A stretch of 64,000 bases of DNA. Origin: Arthrinium phaeospermum. Its lineage: Eukaryota; Ascomycota; Sordariomycetes; Amphisphaeriales; Apiosporaceae. Positions within the stretch are counted from its first letter, which is position 1, and the number at the start of each line of letters is the position of its first letter. The position numbers and the translations under genes are program-made. The notes under the pieces are model-generated. The model was not told where the DNA came from, did no database searches, and worked only from the letters and a program-made list of their open reading frames with translations. This document shows positions 37,525 to 47,996 of this stretch, piece after piece. The stretch lies in the NCBI GenBank assembly GCA_006503535.1, contig QYRS01000009.1, positions 1,302,001-1,366,000 on the forward strand. The letters run 5' to 3'.

Positions 37525-38633
37525 ATGGCGAAAGGCAGCAACAAGACCTCGGGAGGGGACACCAAACCCAAACCCGACGAGAAGAGCGACGCCGCCACGG
37601 CCACAACCTCGTCCACGGCCTCGTCCAAGGGCAACAACGGCCGCCAGGTGCCCAGCGCCGCCGCCGCCGCGCCGACGGCCGTGGGCCCGCCCCGGATCAC
37701 CCTGACGGGCGCGATGCAGACCAACCTCTCGACCCTGTGCGCGCGGGCCCTGGACGCCAAGTCGGCCAAGCCCCTCCTCAACGACACGTGGGCCCCGCAC
37801 GTCATGGACCAGGTCCCCGGCTACGACTTCTCGGGCGTCATGCCCGGCCCCTTGGCGGCCGCGGCCGTCGTGAAGCGCGCCCTGACCCTCGACCGCTGGA
37901 CCGCCGCCTTTCTGGAAAGAAACCCGCGCGCCACCGTGCTCCACCTGGCCTGTGGCCTCGACAGCCGCTGCCTGCGTCTGCGCTGGGGCGGCGGCGGTGC
38001 TGGTGCTAATGCCACTGCTACGGCGGACAAACCGGGCACCGCCGCCAAGGGCAATTTCGCGGACGTCGTCTGGGTCGATCTGGACCTGCCCGACGTCGTG
38101 GCGCTGCGGCGGCAGCTGCTGCCCTCGCCCTCGGGGCCCGGCTGCGACTACCGCCTCGTCGCGGCCTCGGTGGCGGACGAGGGCTGGCTGGCCGACGTCC
38201 CGGCCGACCGGCCGACGCTGATCCTCATGGAGGGCCTGACCATGTACCTTTCTGAAGCCGACGGCATCGCGCTATTCCGCCGCCTGCTCAAACGTTTCAG
38301 CTCGGGCAGCGGGGGCGCCCTCGCTTTCGACTGCGTGGGCTCCGTCGTCCTGCGCGCCCAGGGCCTCATCGGCGTGCTGCGCCACACGGGCGCCGCCTTC
38401 GGCTGGGCCCTCGACTACCCGCGCTACCTCGAGTTGTTGGACGAGCGGCTGCGGCTCGTCGAGACGCAGGGCCCCCTCGCCATGCTCGGGTGCGCGGTCG
38501 AGAGCGAGTTGATGCCCCTGCCCGTCCGGTGGGGCTCAGGGGGCTGGGGTACGTGCCGTTTTTGTATGCGGCGGCGGGGCATGTGTTGAGGGATCTGCTC
38601 ACGCCGGGGGCGATTGTGCGGTTCGAGTTTTGA
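37525..38633 (+). CDS. LCMT-family O-methyltransferase, with one apparent frameshift near the 3' end
   Basis: SAM-dependent methyltransferase of the leucine carboxyl methyltransferase family (Pfam LCM), the group that includes small-molecule O-methyltransferases such as TcmP. It is intronless. The first real ATG is 37525; the frame extends upstream only with a TTG. Residues 1-55 are a basic, low-complexity tail. SAM motif I is VLHLACGLDSR, the acidic motif VDLDLPDVV, and the family hallmark EGLTMYL is present. The frame ends wrongly at 38589, but after the G run 38531-38534 the adjacent frame reads LRGLGYVPFLYAA and ends VRFEF at 38633. One missing G explains this and gives 369 aa. I infer a sequence error. 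The final methyl acceptor is unknown. Confidence 0.85.
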
Positions 38634-39556
38634 GAAGACTGCATTTGCGGATGGGGGACTTGGGGGCAAGGGAACTTCGCATGCTTGCTTTTCTTTATAG
38701 TTACGACTATTATTGCGTGGATATCCTGATTGGTTTGCATCGGAGTCTCGCCGCCATCGTTTTGGCGATTCGAGTATGACCGGGCAGAAGTAATTTGGCA
38801 AAAGATATAGGCCAGCGGGGTTGTGTAATTCGGGTAGAGCTTTCCAATTTTGGCATCCCATTCGATGACTTTTAGTTTGGCAGCATCCTGTGTTCATTGT
38901 TTGGTACGTAGTTTAATATCTTTTTTGTTAAATTTATCTGCGTTTTCTTTTTTATTCTTTGATCGCCCTTCACCAGATATCGATTCCGTTGATGCATGGC
39001 TGACCTAATTTAAATGAAGTCGCGTCAAACTGTTTGCTTGGCTGCTTCCTCAGCCGCCAGAGACTCCGCTTGCGTGCAGGCAGCGGTTCCTATTCCAGCC
39101 AAACACGGGGCTCACCGGACGCCCGCTTACGATCCTGAGTCGCCGACGCCTGACTCCGCGCCCAACCCATGCTAGGAGGGCCGGAGTGCCGAAAGCTGAC
39201 ATGTGGGGCCCTCATTCTCAACTCTCCCGGATTGGCTGTATCCTGGGTACGAGGTGCATGAGGACCGCCTTTCAAGGCAGTGTTAGTAAGCCACAAAGCC
39301 GTCGTACGGCAGCCCAGTGACTTCGTGAGCTGTGGAATAACTGGCGGTAAAGGGGCGCTGGCTGACGAGGATAGCAAAAAAAGAACAAACCGTCCCTGTG
39401 ACGAAGATGATATATAAAGTCATGCCATTGTTCTTTCACGAAACAATTACAATCTGCATCAAGCCAAGCAACCTCGCAGTTAAGATATTCCAAGCCAGTC
39501 CTCTTTAAACAGCGAAGATCATCTGTCATCACCCATATACCAGTCCAGCAACCAAC
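38634..39556. other. Intergenic: upstream of secreted Cys-rich peptide gene
   Basis: It holds the methyltransferase 3' flank and the promoter of the peptide gene, with a clean TATA box. No other gene is seen. Confidence 0.5.
39411..39418 (+). promoter_or_regulatory. TATA box of the secreted Cys-rich peptide gene
   Basis: TATATAAA lies 139 bases before the ATG of the peptide gene. This leaves a leader of roughly 110 nt and is typical of strongly induced secreted-protein genes. Confidence 0.6.
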
Positions 39557-39893
39557 ATGCATCTAACACTCCTTCTCACCCTGGCCGGCCTCCTCAGTCT
39601 GCCGACCTTGATAGCCGCCACCCCTGTGGAAAGCGACGAAGCCCGAGTTCTGCGCTCTCGTAAGCTAGACACCATTTCAGATGGCTCCTCTACAGCAGTT
39701 CACCACTGACAAAGAAACTTCAGTAAACCCGAGAGCACAGTCCTGTAAGCTGTACACGGATTGTGGCCGTTGCCAGCCGGGCTACTGGCGGTGCTGCTTT
39801 GCCGGATGCCATGGCTTCCCTCCGCAGGGCGGCCAGCAGTGCATGTGTGTGCAGGACGGACATGATCTGGGGGCGAGTTGTGGCTGTATCTAG
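39557..39893 (+). CDS. Small secreted cysteine-rich peptide (effector-like)
   Basis: Exons 39557-39659 and 39724-39893, with a 64-nt intron carrying a CTGAC branch site, encode 90 aa. Residues 1-21 form a strong signal peptide (MHLTLLLTLAGLL... ending IAA). A short acidic pro-like stretch (TPVESDEARVLR) follows. The mature part of about 55 residues has ten cysteines, including a CC pair, and ends CGCI, enough for five disulfides. The spacing (C-x5-C-x2-C-x6-CC-x3-C, then C-x-C, C-x-C) is not one I can match to a named family. Size, secretion signal and cysteine content fit fungal effector or antimicrobial-type peptides; the role is inferred. It is too short per exon to stand out as an open frame. 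Confidence 0.78.
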
Positions 39894-40864
39894 ACTCAAA
39901 TTCCGAGCTGTGGCCGATGCTGAGTAGGATGGCGACTACCCAGCTGAAAGGTGGACGAAGAAGGTCACCCTCGACATGGGCATCGAGACAGACGGGACAG
40001 GCGTTATTTTCAAGTGTCAAGCGGTGATATAGGATGGATTGCCATGGTATCTTTTTTAGTGCCCCATTTAGTCTGTCGAGGTCGAATAGCTTCGTTTGCA
40101 ATGTCATTGAGTGATATCTCTCCCAATCTCTCGAACATGGTGCATAGCCCATGTGGGAATCTCCCGTCCCCAAATATGTCATCTGGACCACATGGTCAGA
40201 CCTTTCATTACGTTCACAGCAATTGATAGTCCTCGGGTCCCAGCTGGAAGGGCTAGGCTGCATCCATCCCCGCATACTTCAGGCCCTAGCAAGCTAGCCG
40301 CGCAAATCGTCAGTAGAACTAGGCCACGAGCTAGGATATACTAGGAGGTATAGCTCGACTTAGTAGACGAGGACCTGCATAGTCCACTCTGGACCGTCCT
40401 TCGAAGCGGGTAGGATCACCACGCAAAAGTTGTCTCCGCACTGCAGCTGGGGGGCGCTAATAACAAAACCGTTTCCCTTTTCGGCTGCCCCTGAACAAAG
40501 CAGCCAATCAACGACGACTTTGCCCAGTTGGTTCATTCCAGCTCAGCTCGCCACGAGTTCGACTATTCGGACTCCAGCCCATCAAGGCTGTGAATTTCTA
40601 AGGCTAGATGACAATTAGTCCGAATGCCAATTTCTCGCTCTCTGGGCTAAGCTTTTGGCAATGCTTGTTTTCATTACGATTGTCACATTCTAGATGCGCC
40701 GGCCTTGTGCCTGTCGTTAGTGACTATACCATTGCCCCAAAAAGGGGAAATGGGTGCGACTAAAAGCCGCATCTTATAAAAGGTGCCATTCAGACCGACG
40801 CGGATCTATGTTCCTGAGAATGCATCTCGTTGTCCTCGGACTGATCCGCTCCTTGGTAGACAAG
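39894..40864. other. Intergenic: promoter of the PLA2-like gene
   Basis: It holds the 3' flank of the peptide gene and the promoter of the PLA2-like gene. No other gene is seen. Confidence 0.5.
40775..40781 (+). promoter_or_regulatory. TATA box of the PLA2-like gene
   Basis: TATAAAA lies 84 bases before the ATG at 40865. A transcript starting about 30 bases downstream would begin close to the earlier ATG (40808), which favours 40865 as the start codon. Confidence 0.55.
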
Positions 40865-43772
40865 ATGAACGCTCCTGTTTCGACAGTATTGTTGCGCCTG
40901 CTGATGGCCTCCGCGGCCACGGTGGGCGGCGTCGAGGCATCCAAGTGCCGCCACAACACAAACGGCGTGGGACTGTCGTCCAACTCGGCTTCCAGCTCGG
41001 GAACTGCCTACCCGGCGTCCTCGGCCTCGGATGCTGGCAGCTCGGCTTCGTCTCTAGACTCTGTCATCGCCTCTGTGACATCTGTATCGGCTACGGCTGA
41101 GACTGCCTTGTCGTCGACAGGCAGCCTGGACTCCAGCACGGATTCGACGCCACCATCGACGACGGACACCAAATATGGCATCTCGGCCTCTGCGTCTGTC
41201 ACGGATCTGCCAGAGTCGCTGTCGGCAACTCTCTCGGCTATCCTTTCTGACATGGCCTCGTCGTCTTTTACCGAGAGCGTCACCGTTACCTTGGACTCGT
41301 CGACGAGCACGGACGGAGCCAGTTCGACAGCATCATCTTCGGATGCGACTGTCACTGGCTCATCATCCGACACTGCTGCTGCGTCGGACTCGACCCCGAC
41401 AGCTACGGAGTCCGGTACATCAGATTCCACTCCAACTTCGTCTGGCGGCGAGGCCGAGCCCACCCCGACAGACACAGTGACCGTCGCTACATCGATCCCC
41501 CCTTCCACTACGACCGAGAGTGATCCGGACGCCTCCACCTTCGATAAGGCAGACTACACATTCTACGAGATCCAATTACCTGTGGTTTTTACATCTACCG
41601 TGGAAGGCTCAGCTACGCCCACGACAACTCAGATCTACGAAATCACCCAGACACCCACGCCATCCTGCCTGGTGGACGCGAGCAACTTTGACATGGCCTT
41701 CAAGATCCAAACCAACAAGGGCGATATGCTAATTCCCAAGAACGGCATCATCAAAAACCTGACCATTGCCGACTTCCCCAGCCAACCGCCCGCAGATCCC
41801 AATGCGCCAGAGGATCCCGTTGCAGGCGCTGCCAACGAGGCGTTTTTCAACAACCTCCCGGATTATCATTTCCAGGAGCTTACTGAGGCCGCAACACCTG
41901 GCTTCTACGATCTGGTTGCCACCGACGAAAACGGGGCCACGGTGTACGTCGCGTGGAACCCCAGCACCATGGAGATGCGCACGACCAACCACAGCACCGA
42001 AGGACAGACCCCCGACAGCGACGGACTGATCACTAGCATATTCAGCTTTTCCTGCGAAGGCCGCATGGTCATCAGCGACGCGTCCCAGACCGTCTACACT
42101 TGGGAAGTGTCTCCGGATGGCGTCAGCACCCGATTGGTCGTTGGGGCTCCCACCGACGACACCATGGTCCTGCTGGTTCCCGACTCGACGCCGCCTGGGT
42201 ACCAACCCAACGTCGCGGCCTCGGACTCGATCCCCACCAAAAGACATGCGCGCTACGCGTCTACCCCCAACCACAGCCTGCTGGCGCGGGATGCCAACTA
42301 CCACGAAGGCCAGCTGCCGCGCGTCCCCCGTCCCCGCCCAACCTGGTGTCGCGACCCCGGGACCGCGTACGGCCCATGACGCACAACGGGTGCGGGTCCG
42401 GGTCGACGAGCTCGTGGATCCCGCAGCTGAACTTCGGGCACTGCTGCGACATGCACGACTACTGCTACGACAACTGCCAGGGCGGGCAGGTGGAGCTGTG
42501 CCACGAGCAGTACTGCGCGCCGGGCACGTGGGAGAAGTGCAACTCGGCCTTCTACGACTGCATGCACGGCACGGCCTGCCCGCAGTACTCGTGGTTCTGG
42601 TCGCCCATCCGGCGCGCCCTGTGCGAGAAGGAGGCCCAGTTCTACGCCTGGGTCGTGACGACCTACAAGGGCGCCGAGGCCTTCCGCGACGCCAGCGCCG
42701 ACCGCTGCGGCGCCTACTGCGACATGGGGCCCGGCCAGCCCCTGCAGCCGCTTTGTAACGGTAACTGCAACTCCCACGCCTACGACGACGCCAACTGCGG
42801 CGCCTGCGGCGTGACATGCGCGACGGGCTACCAGTTCCACTGCCAGGGGTCCCGCTGCGTCTGCACCGCCGATATCCAGAATGATAGCCAGAACTGCGGC
42901 GGCTGCGGCAACCGCTGCCCCTACAAGACGCACTGCAGCGGCGCCCGCTGCGTCTGCGACGACGAGACGTGCAACAACACGTGCGTCAACACCAAGAACC
43001 ATCCCCGCAACTGCGGCGGCTGCGGCAACGTCTGCGCCACGGGCTACTGCTTCCAGGGGCAGTGCGTCGACCCCGACGCGGCGCCTACCTCGACTGGGCC
43101 GCCGCAGTGTCTCCCGACGGACGCGGTCAAGAACGGCGGGTTCGGTATGTTGTTCTGACCCCCCTCTCCCTTCAGTACTTAATTTACAAATTACGGTATT
43201 GGCTAACGGTGGATGAACTCGCATCATTAGACACCATGGTAGATGCCGGCAACGCCCCGCCGTGGCAGTTCAATCCCGATACCGTTGGCGGTTTCCAGCC
43301 TATCACCATCGACTACAGCGGAAAAACAGCGTAAGACTTTTTTTTTTTCGTTTTCTCTTTTCTTAAGAAGTATCAACGCAATATGTTACAGTGTGGAGGT
43401 AATGACCGTGTATCCCTTTCCTCTAATAGATCCATCTCGTCCGGCAACAACAACTTCGAGTCCCAGTTCAGCATGCCCGTCCTGTCCCAAGCCATCACCG
43501 TCTGCCCGGGCGCCAACTACGAGTTGACCTTCACGGTCAACCGCCAGACCGAGGCCCCCGTGTTCCTGCTCGTCAAGGTCCAGGGGCAGAATGTGGCGCA
43601 GCTGCCCCTGTACGGCACCGGCGCCCAGGGCTACGGGCCGTACCCCTTCTCCGTCCCGGCCTCGTCCACGGAAACCTTCGCCTCCACCACCGTGCAGTTT
43701 CAGCTCGAGTCCCCGCTGGACTACAACACCTACACGATCGCGTTCGACGACGTGTCCGTCTACCAGCCGTAA
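40865..43772 (+). CDS. Secreted multidomain protein: Ser/Thr-rich, PLA2-like, STIG1-like Cys repeats, CBM-like; one apparent frameshift
   Basis: Exons 40865-43144, 43231-43330 and 43430-43772 give 907 aa once one base is added in the C run 42325-42329. Order: signal peptide (ends about GGVEA); Ser/Thr-rich mucin-like stretch to about residue 220; an unnamed domain (about 225-460); a KR site; a phospholipase A2-like domain with CCDMHDYCYDNC near 525-536, which holds the His/Asp catalytic motif and most resembles group XII PLA2; three Cys repeats NCGxCGxxC (about 635-735) like plant STIG1; and a C-terminal beta domain beginning AVKNGGF that resembles CBM4/9-type or similar modules. It is probably wall-bound or extracellular; lipid cleavage is inferred. 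The upstream ATG at 40808 is an alternative start but would bury the signal peptide. Confidence 0.8.
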
Positions 43773-43814
43773 GACAAGACGGCGACGCGCCGGTCGGGTG
43801 GGGGTGGGGGGAGT

Positions 43815-44523
43815 TTAGAAGGTCTCAGTGCACTTGACGAACTGGCCCTTGGCGGGGGCGCCTTCGTGCGTCCACAGGCCGGCGTACTCGAGCGAGTCGT
43901 CGCCCTTGTCCATCCAGTACATGACGCGCTCGTCCTTGACCTTGCCGCCGTTGTACGCCGACTTGCCGTTCTTCATGGGGAAGTGCTGGAGCGCCTTGGA
44001 GTTCCTGGCGGCGAGGCCGGGCAGGCTGTCGTCGTCGCCGGCCTCGTCGTCGTCGTCGGGGAGGCTTCGGCGGAAACCCGGCACGCCCGGGGGGGTGGGG
44101 ATCTCGGGGATGTCGGGGATCTCGGGCACCGGCGGGGGCGAGGGGGGGCTCGGCGGGGTGAAGGGGAGGCCGGGCAGGTTGCCGGGGTCCTTGATGGGGA
44201 AGGGGTAGCGGTCGCCGACCGTGGTGCCGGCCTTGGTGGCGTCGCCGCCTTTTTGCAGGGCGGCGATGATCTCCTTCTTGCTGTACTTGATCTCTTTGTT
44301 TTGGGCGGGAGGGGTTAGCCGGACGCCCGCAGAGCTTGCTTGATGAGATGGAATGGATAGGGCGGAACTTACTGGCGCCGCACTGGGCTTGCTTGGGAAT
44401 GCTGCCCTCGTTCGAGATGGTGACGGCTCGCTTTTGCAGGGGGCTGTCGGTGTCAGAGACAGGAAGGGCCGATGCGAGGGTAAGGCAAGCGGCCAGGGCA
44501 ACGTTCAAAAGCTGGAACTTCAT
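43815..44523 (-). CDS. Secreted RNase T1/N1-like protein with altered active site
   Basis: Exons 44523-44373 and 44293-43815 give 209 aa. There is a signal peptide to about residue 19, a KR processing site at 31-32, and then an RNase T1-type fold. YSKKEIIAALQKGG matches the T1 helix, the first strand reads RYPFPI, FPMKNGKSAYNGG matches the next strand, DERV follows, and WTHEGAPAKGQFVKC matches the T1 ending. C48 and C205 correspond to the outer disulfide. A Pro/Asp-rich insert (about 90-145) interrupts the domain. Of the catalytic set, Y80, R173 and H193 are kept, but His40 is replaced by F82 and Glu58 by H154, so normal RNase activity is doubtful. Similar dead RNase folds serve as effectors in powdery mildews. 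Its stop is only 42 bases from that of the PLA2-like gene (convergent). Confidence 0.75.
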
Positions 44524-44555
44524 GGTGTCGGTAGAATGACTGTGTAGGCGTAGAA

Positions 44556-44655
44556 GGTGAAGGCGATTGTGTCAATGATGATGTTTTTGATGCTGATGGT
44601 AGTGAGGTGAAGGTGATTGTGTCAATGATGATGTTGTTGATGCTGATGGTGATGA
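44556..44655. repeat. 50-bp tandem duplication in the RNase-like gene leader
   Basis: Two copies with a period of exactly 50 bases (44556-44605 and 44606-44655), differing at a few positions, rich in GATGAT/GTGAAGG. They lie between the TATA box and the ATG, and so probably within the 5' untranslated leader. Confidence 0.85.
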
Positions 44656-44695
44656 TGTCTGGAATGGAGGCAAACTACAGATGGCAGAGCGGTAG

Positions 44696-44702
44696 TTTTA
44701 TA
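44696..44702 (-). promoter_or_regulatory. TATA box of the RNase-like gene
   Basis: Read on the minus strand, TATAAAA lies 173 bases upstream of the ATG at 44523. Transcription starting about 30 bases on would place the whole 50-bp duplication in the leader. Confidence 0.5.
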
Positions 44703-45401
44703 AGCATTGTTCAAACATTATATTACTATACCAACAGCACCGACATCTAAATTCCAAACCATTTCAGATATAGTAATGTAATCATCGTCATAGCCGATCT
44801 CTCGGTGGGCGCAGTGCGGCACAAGGCAGAGACACCTAAAACGTATACAGTATTACAAGCATCGTGCTTACCTCGACACAAAAGAAGCAAGTCTGTATTC
44901 ATAGATCCTTCGTAGTTACTAATGAAATTCCGCGTTCCTGGCTCGGCTATTTGGAAGGAAGTGGCTGGTTCGGGTTGGGGGCTTGGATAGAGCTGTTGTT
45001 GGTGCAGACACTGGATTGTGTGGGGCCGGCCCCATGCAGGTGTTTAAAATAGATCAGGATTCGACCAGGACCCCCAAAACGGACTGGGATCCATCAGCCT
45101 TTGGGCGCTTGGCGCTTATCCTGTCGTCTCCTATTGATCCAATGGATGTTTGCACTGCCGACCCCACCACGACCCAGCACAGCCCGTTCCAACTGCTTTT
45201 GCTTACATGTACCTCGACGTCATTGTCTTGTTCGCTCCAATATGGACTCATATAGGTAGAGCATCAGCGCAATCCCAACCCCAAAGTGGTAGCAGAGACG
45301 CATGTTGATTGTCTTTTCGCGACCGCCTCAAGCATAATACGCATCGAGTCCAACACAAACACAGTTAAGCTCCCAAGATTCGGAGTGCATCCATTCCAAG
45401 C
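44703..45401. other. Intergenic: divergent region, RNase-like gene / DUF3632 gene
   Basis: It is shared upstream DNA of two divergent genes. It has a weak TATAG near 45249 for the DUF3632 gene, and no other gene is seen. Confidence 0.5.
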
Positions 45402-46406
45402 ATGGCGTCGTCCAAACCTCCGTTTGTCCCCGCCTGGGACCCAGAGCAAGAACCAGCACCCTATCTCGTCTCGGCCGCGCAGGTCCAGCACGTGCAAGAC
45501 TACATGTCTGGCCAAACCGGTGCCGACGAGTGCGCTGCTCGCCTGACCGAGCGAGTGCAAGGTCTCGACGCCGAGGGCATGAGCGCAGGCGTCTGGGCCA
45601 TCAACGCCTTCATCAACCACTCGGCCGCAGCCAACTTGCCTTACCAGGCCCAGATGCTATCTCTTGTTCGCGCCGTGCAGAACCTGCCCGCCCTCGAGGT
45701 GCCTGAGCCCAAGGAGGACGAGGACGGGGGGTATATACTGCTGGGGGATGAGGGGAATAAGCTATGGGCGGATATGCCGGGATTCGGACATTCGTGGGGT
45801 GACGATCTAATGGGTATGTATGGATGGCGTTTTCCATCCATATCCTCCTTGTCCCGCCAGCTAGTAAGTAGCACACGCTGACTTTCGACTCTCTCTTTTT
45901 CTCTCGTAGCCTTTCAAGCCACGCTCTACGATAAGCCCGAAACAAAGGAGGACGCTGCCTCGACGTGGGCCAACGCCCAGGCCTGGTCTGCTCGGCTGGT
46001 ATCTCTGCACGATTCCCGCATCGGCAGCGACTACTTTTTAGAATTTGCCTCGTACCCCATCGTCCACGTCCTAGAGCGCGACGGCCACCCCTTGGCCGAC
46101 GTCGAGCTGCCGGCCGCCGCCCTGGCTTTCCTAGTCGGGGCCGCCGAGCTGTTGCGTCTGTGCCGCGCCGGGTGCCGGCCGGATACCAGCTGTGCGTTGG
46201 ACGAGGGCTTCGACGACGTGGATCCGTTCAATAAGGGTCGCGGCGGGAGGCGGCTGTGGACCGGGGCGGGGGGCTACTCGCTCGCGCGCTGGGGGTTCTG
46301 GAAGCGGCGGTGGCAGGAGCTGAACGGCGACGAGGGACGGGGAGGGGACGTGGATACGGCGGCGGTGCTGGAGGCGATGAGTGAGGCTGAAAAACTCTCG
46401 CTCTGA
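45402..46406 (+). CDS. DUF3632-family protein
   Basis: Exons 45402-45813 and 45910-46406 give 302 aa. The layout and the C-terminal signature RLWTGAGGYSLARWGFWKRRW are those of the fungal DUF3632 family, of unknown function and often expanded and variably present between strains. The protein is helical and soluble, with no signal peptide or membrane segment. Earlier landmarks are AGVWAINAFINHSAAA and an acidic VPEPKEDEDGG linker. Both exons read cleanly. It opens a row of same-strand accessory genes (45-50 kb). Confidence 0.85.
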
Positions 46407-46866
46407 AGTGCCATCGGTTATTTATCGCAATAGGTGGAGAGAAGGTGGAGTAGAAAAGGATACCTACACCTCCTAAGTTGCTCCTAGATAAGACGGTCAA
46501 CAGTGAAAAGCAGGAGGCCCACTAGATGTACAGTTCCAATGGCACCTGTGGTTTCCCGACCATTTCTATGGGCTCAAATATACAATGAGAGCCCAGGGCA
46601 TCAAATAGTATAACCAGTTTAATCCGGTCATGCATCGTGTTCTAAGGAATAAACCAAGACCATCCGAGCCGTTCTTTGATTGGCTCAAGCGGCACCTTGG
46701 GCAAATAGACCAACTTGCTGTGTGACGTGGCACGGAACGCAAGGAAGGGAGCTTGAACCCCTTGGCCCGTTCCATCTCTTGATTCTCTCTTTCGACTAAA
46801 CACCAAAGCCGATCCATTCTGTGGAAGCCCAATATCCCAAATGTTCACGCCACATTGTACTCCAGC
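46407..46866. other. Intergenic between DUF3632 gene and kinase-like relic
   Basis: Short spacer; nothing supported in it. Confidence 0.5.
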
Positions 46867-47671
46867 ATGACAAGCCCCAAGCAGCTAGAGAAGCTCAACC
46901 TTGAGAGAGAGCTCTTTGGCACCCCACCCCCAAGTGGCATCAGTCTCCCCACGGCCAATCAACTCCTCGACGTTTGTCCCGCGGTAGAACAACGAGGGCA
47001 TACCACTTGGCCACCAGAGGAAACGCCAGTCTTCTGGGTCAAATACGGTCGCGCAGTGTACTGGAACGAGGTGTTGGCCCAGGATATGGCACACCGCGAA
47101 CTACGGAGCCTCGGCTCGTCCGTGCGGGCCCCTGCCGTCTTCTACGCCTTCAAGTACCAGTCCAGAGTGTTCCTCGTCATGGACACCGCCAGCAAGCGTT
47201 TGGAGGAGGCCGGCGGCCAGGAAGAGACGGAGCGAGTTGTCGACTTGGTGGCCCTGAGTCTAAGCGAACTCTACCGCATCCCGATAATTCCCGGCGTTCG
47301 TCCGGCGGCTGTTGACGGCGGCCGGGTCCGGCACACGTTCTTTGAAGACCAAGAAGCACCGATGCACTATGAAAATCATCGGCGACACCGGCCGCGCCGT
47401 CGTCATCGACTTCTCCGAGGCAAGCATCGTTCCGTCGAGCTTCGCCAGCTACTGTCTGCACTACAACCGGCTCCGTTTCGACATCAGAGACAAAGTGCGG
47501 GTCCCGACCACGGATGGTGTCGACAACACCCAGGCACTGTTGGAGGCTTCCAACGCCATGACGACCGGCTGGGGCGACTTTGGGCGTCTGGGCCGCATGC
47601 TCAAGGCGGGATGGCAGAGTGCTGGGTCAAGTGCGCGTGACGGCCAGAGTGGGGTTGACATGGCGGAATAA
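46867..47671 (+). pseudogene. APH/kinase-like gene missing its catalytic loop
   Basis: Resembles fungal phosphotransferase/protein-kinase-like accessory genes that start MTSPKQL. The N-lobe is readable (FWVKYGRAVYWNEV, then AVFYAFKYQSRVFLVMD, the hinge) and the first part of the C-lobe runs to HTFFEDQEAPMHYE. At about 47371 the frame changes and the next recognisable piece is KIIGDTGRAVVIDFSEA, which holds the metal-binding IDF (DFG equivalent) and continues to a stop at 47671. The 45-60 residues that should lie between, with the HxDLxxxN catalytic loop, are absent. A simple missing base cannot explain this; an internal deletion joined the two halves out of frame. If translated as it stands, it gives a 258-aa protein with a basic, meaningless tail. 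Confidence 0.6.
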
Positions 47672-47996
47672 ACAACTCCCTAATGGTGATCAGCGTGTTC
47701 TGCCATTGGGCTGATGTTAATGGCATTGGGGTTTTTGATTTTTCTGACCAGAATGGAGAAAGGCCCTGGCTGACTTGACAAAGACGAAAATGTGAGAGAA
47801 CAGAGTCATTATCTCGAATCACAAACCCATTATCGTCCAGCATACAGTGTTTGTCCGGAGTCGCGTACACAATATCAGGATCTTCTATAAAGTATTGCCG
47901 AGATTCTTCGCTCTTGTACAATACTCCCAGAGATCATCACTCTTTGCACACCCAACCCCTCAACCTATCATAGCCCGCGCCATTAAGAATTCCACC
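47672..47996. other. Promoter region of the RRM-less paralogue
   Basis: Short spacer with a TATA box at 47886; nothing else is seen. Confidence 0.5.
47886..47892 (+). promoter_or_regulatory. TATA box of the RRM-less paralogue
   Basis: TATAAAG lies 111 bases before the ATG. The paralogue at 49261 has its TATA box at almost the same distance (118), which suggests the promoter was duplicated too. Confidence 0.5.

Noticed and set aside
35662..38633. Biosynthetic cluster of SDR plus O-methyltransferase
   Set aside because: No core synthase, transporter or regulator lies nearby; two neighbouring tailoring-type enzymes are not enough.
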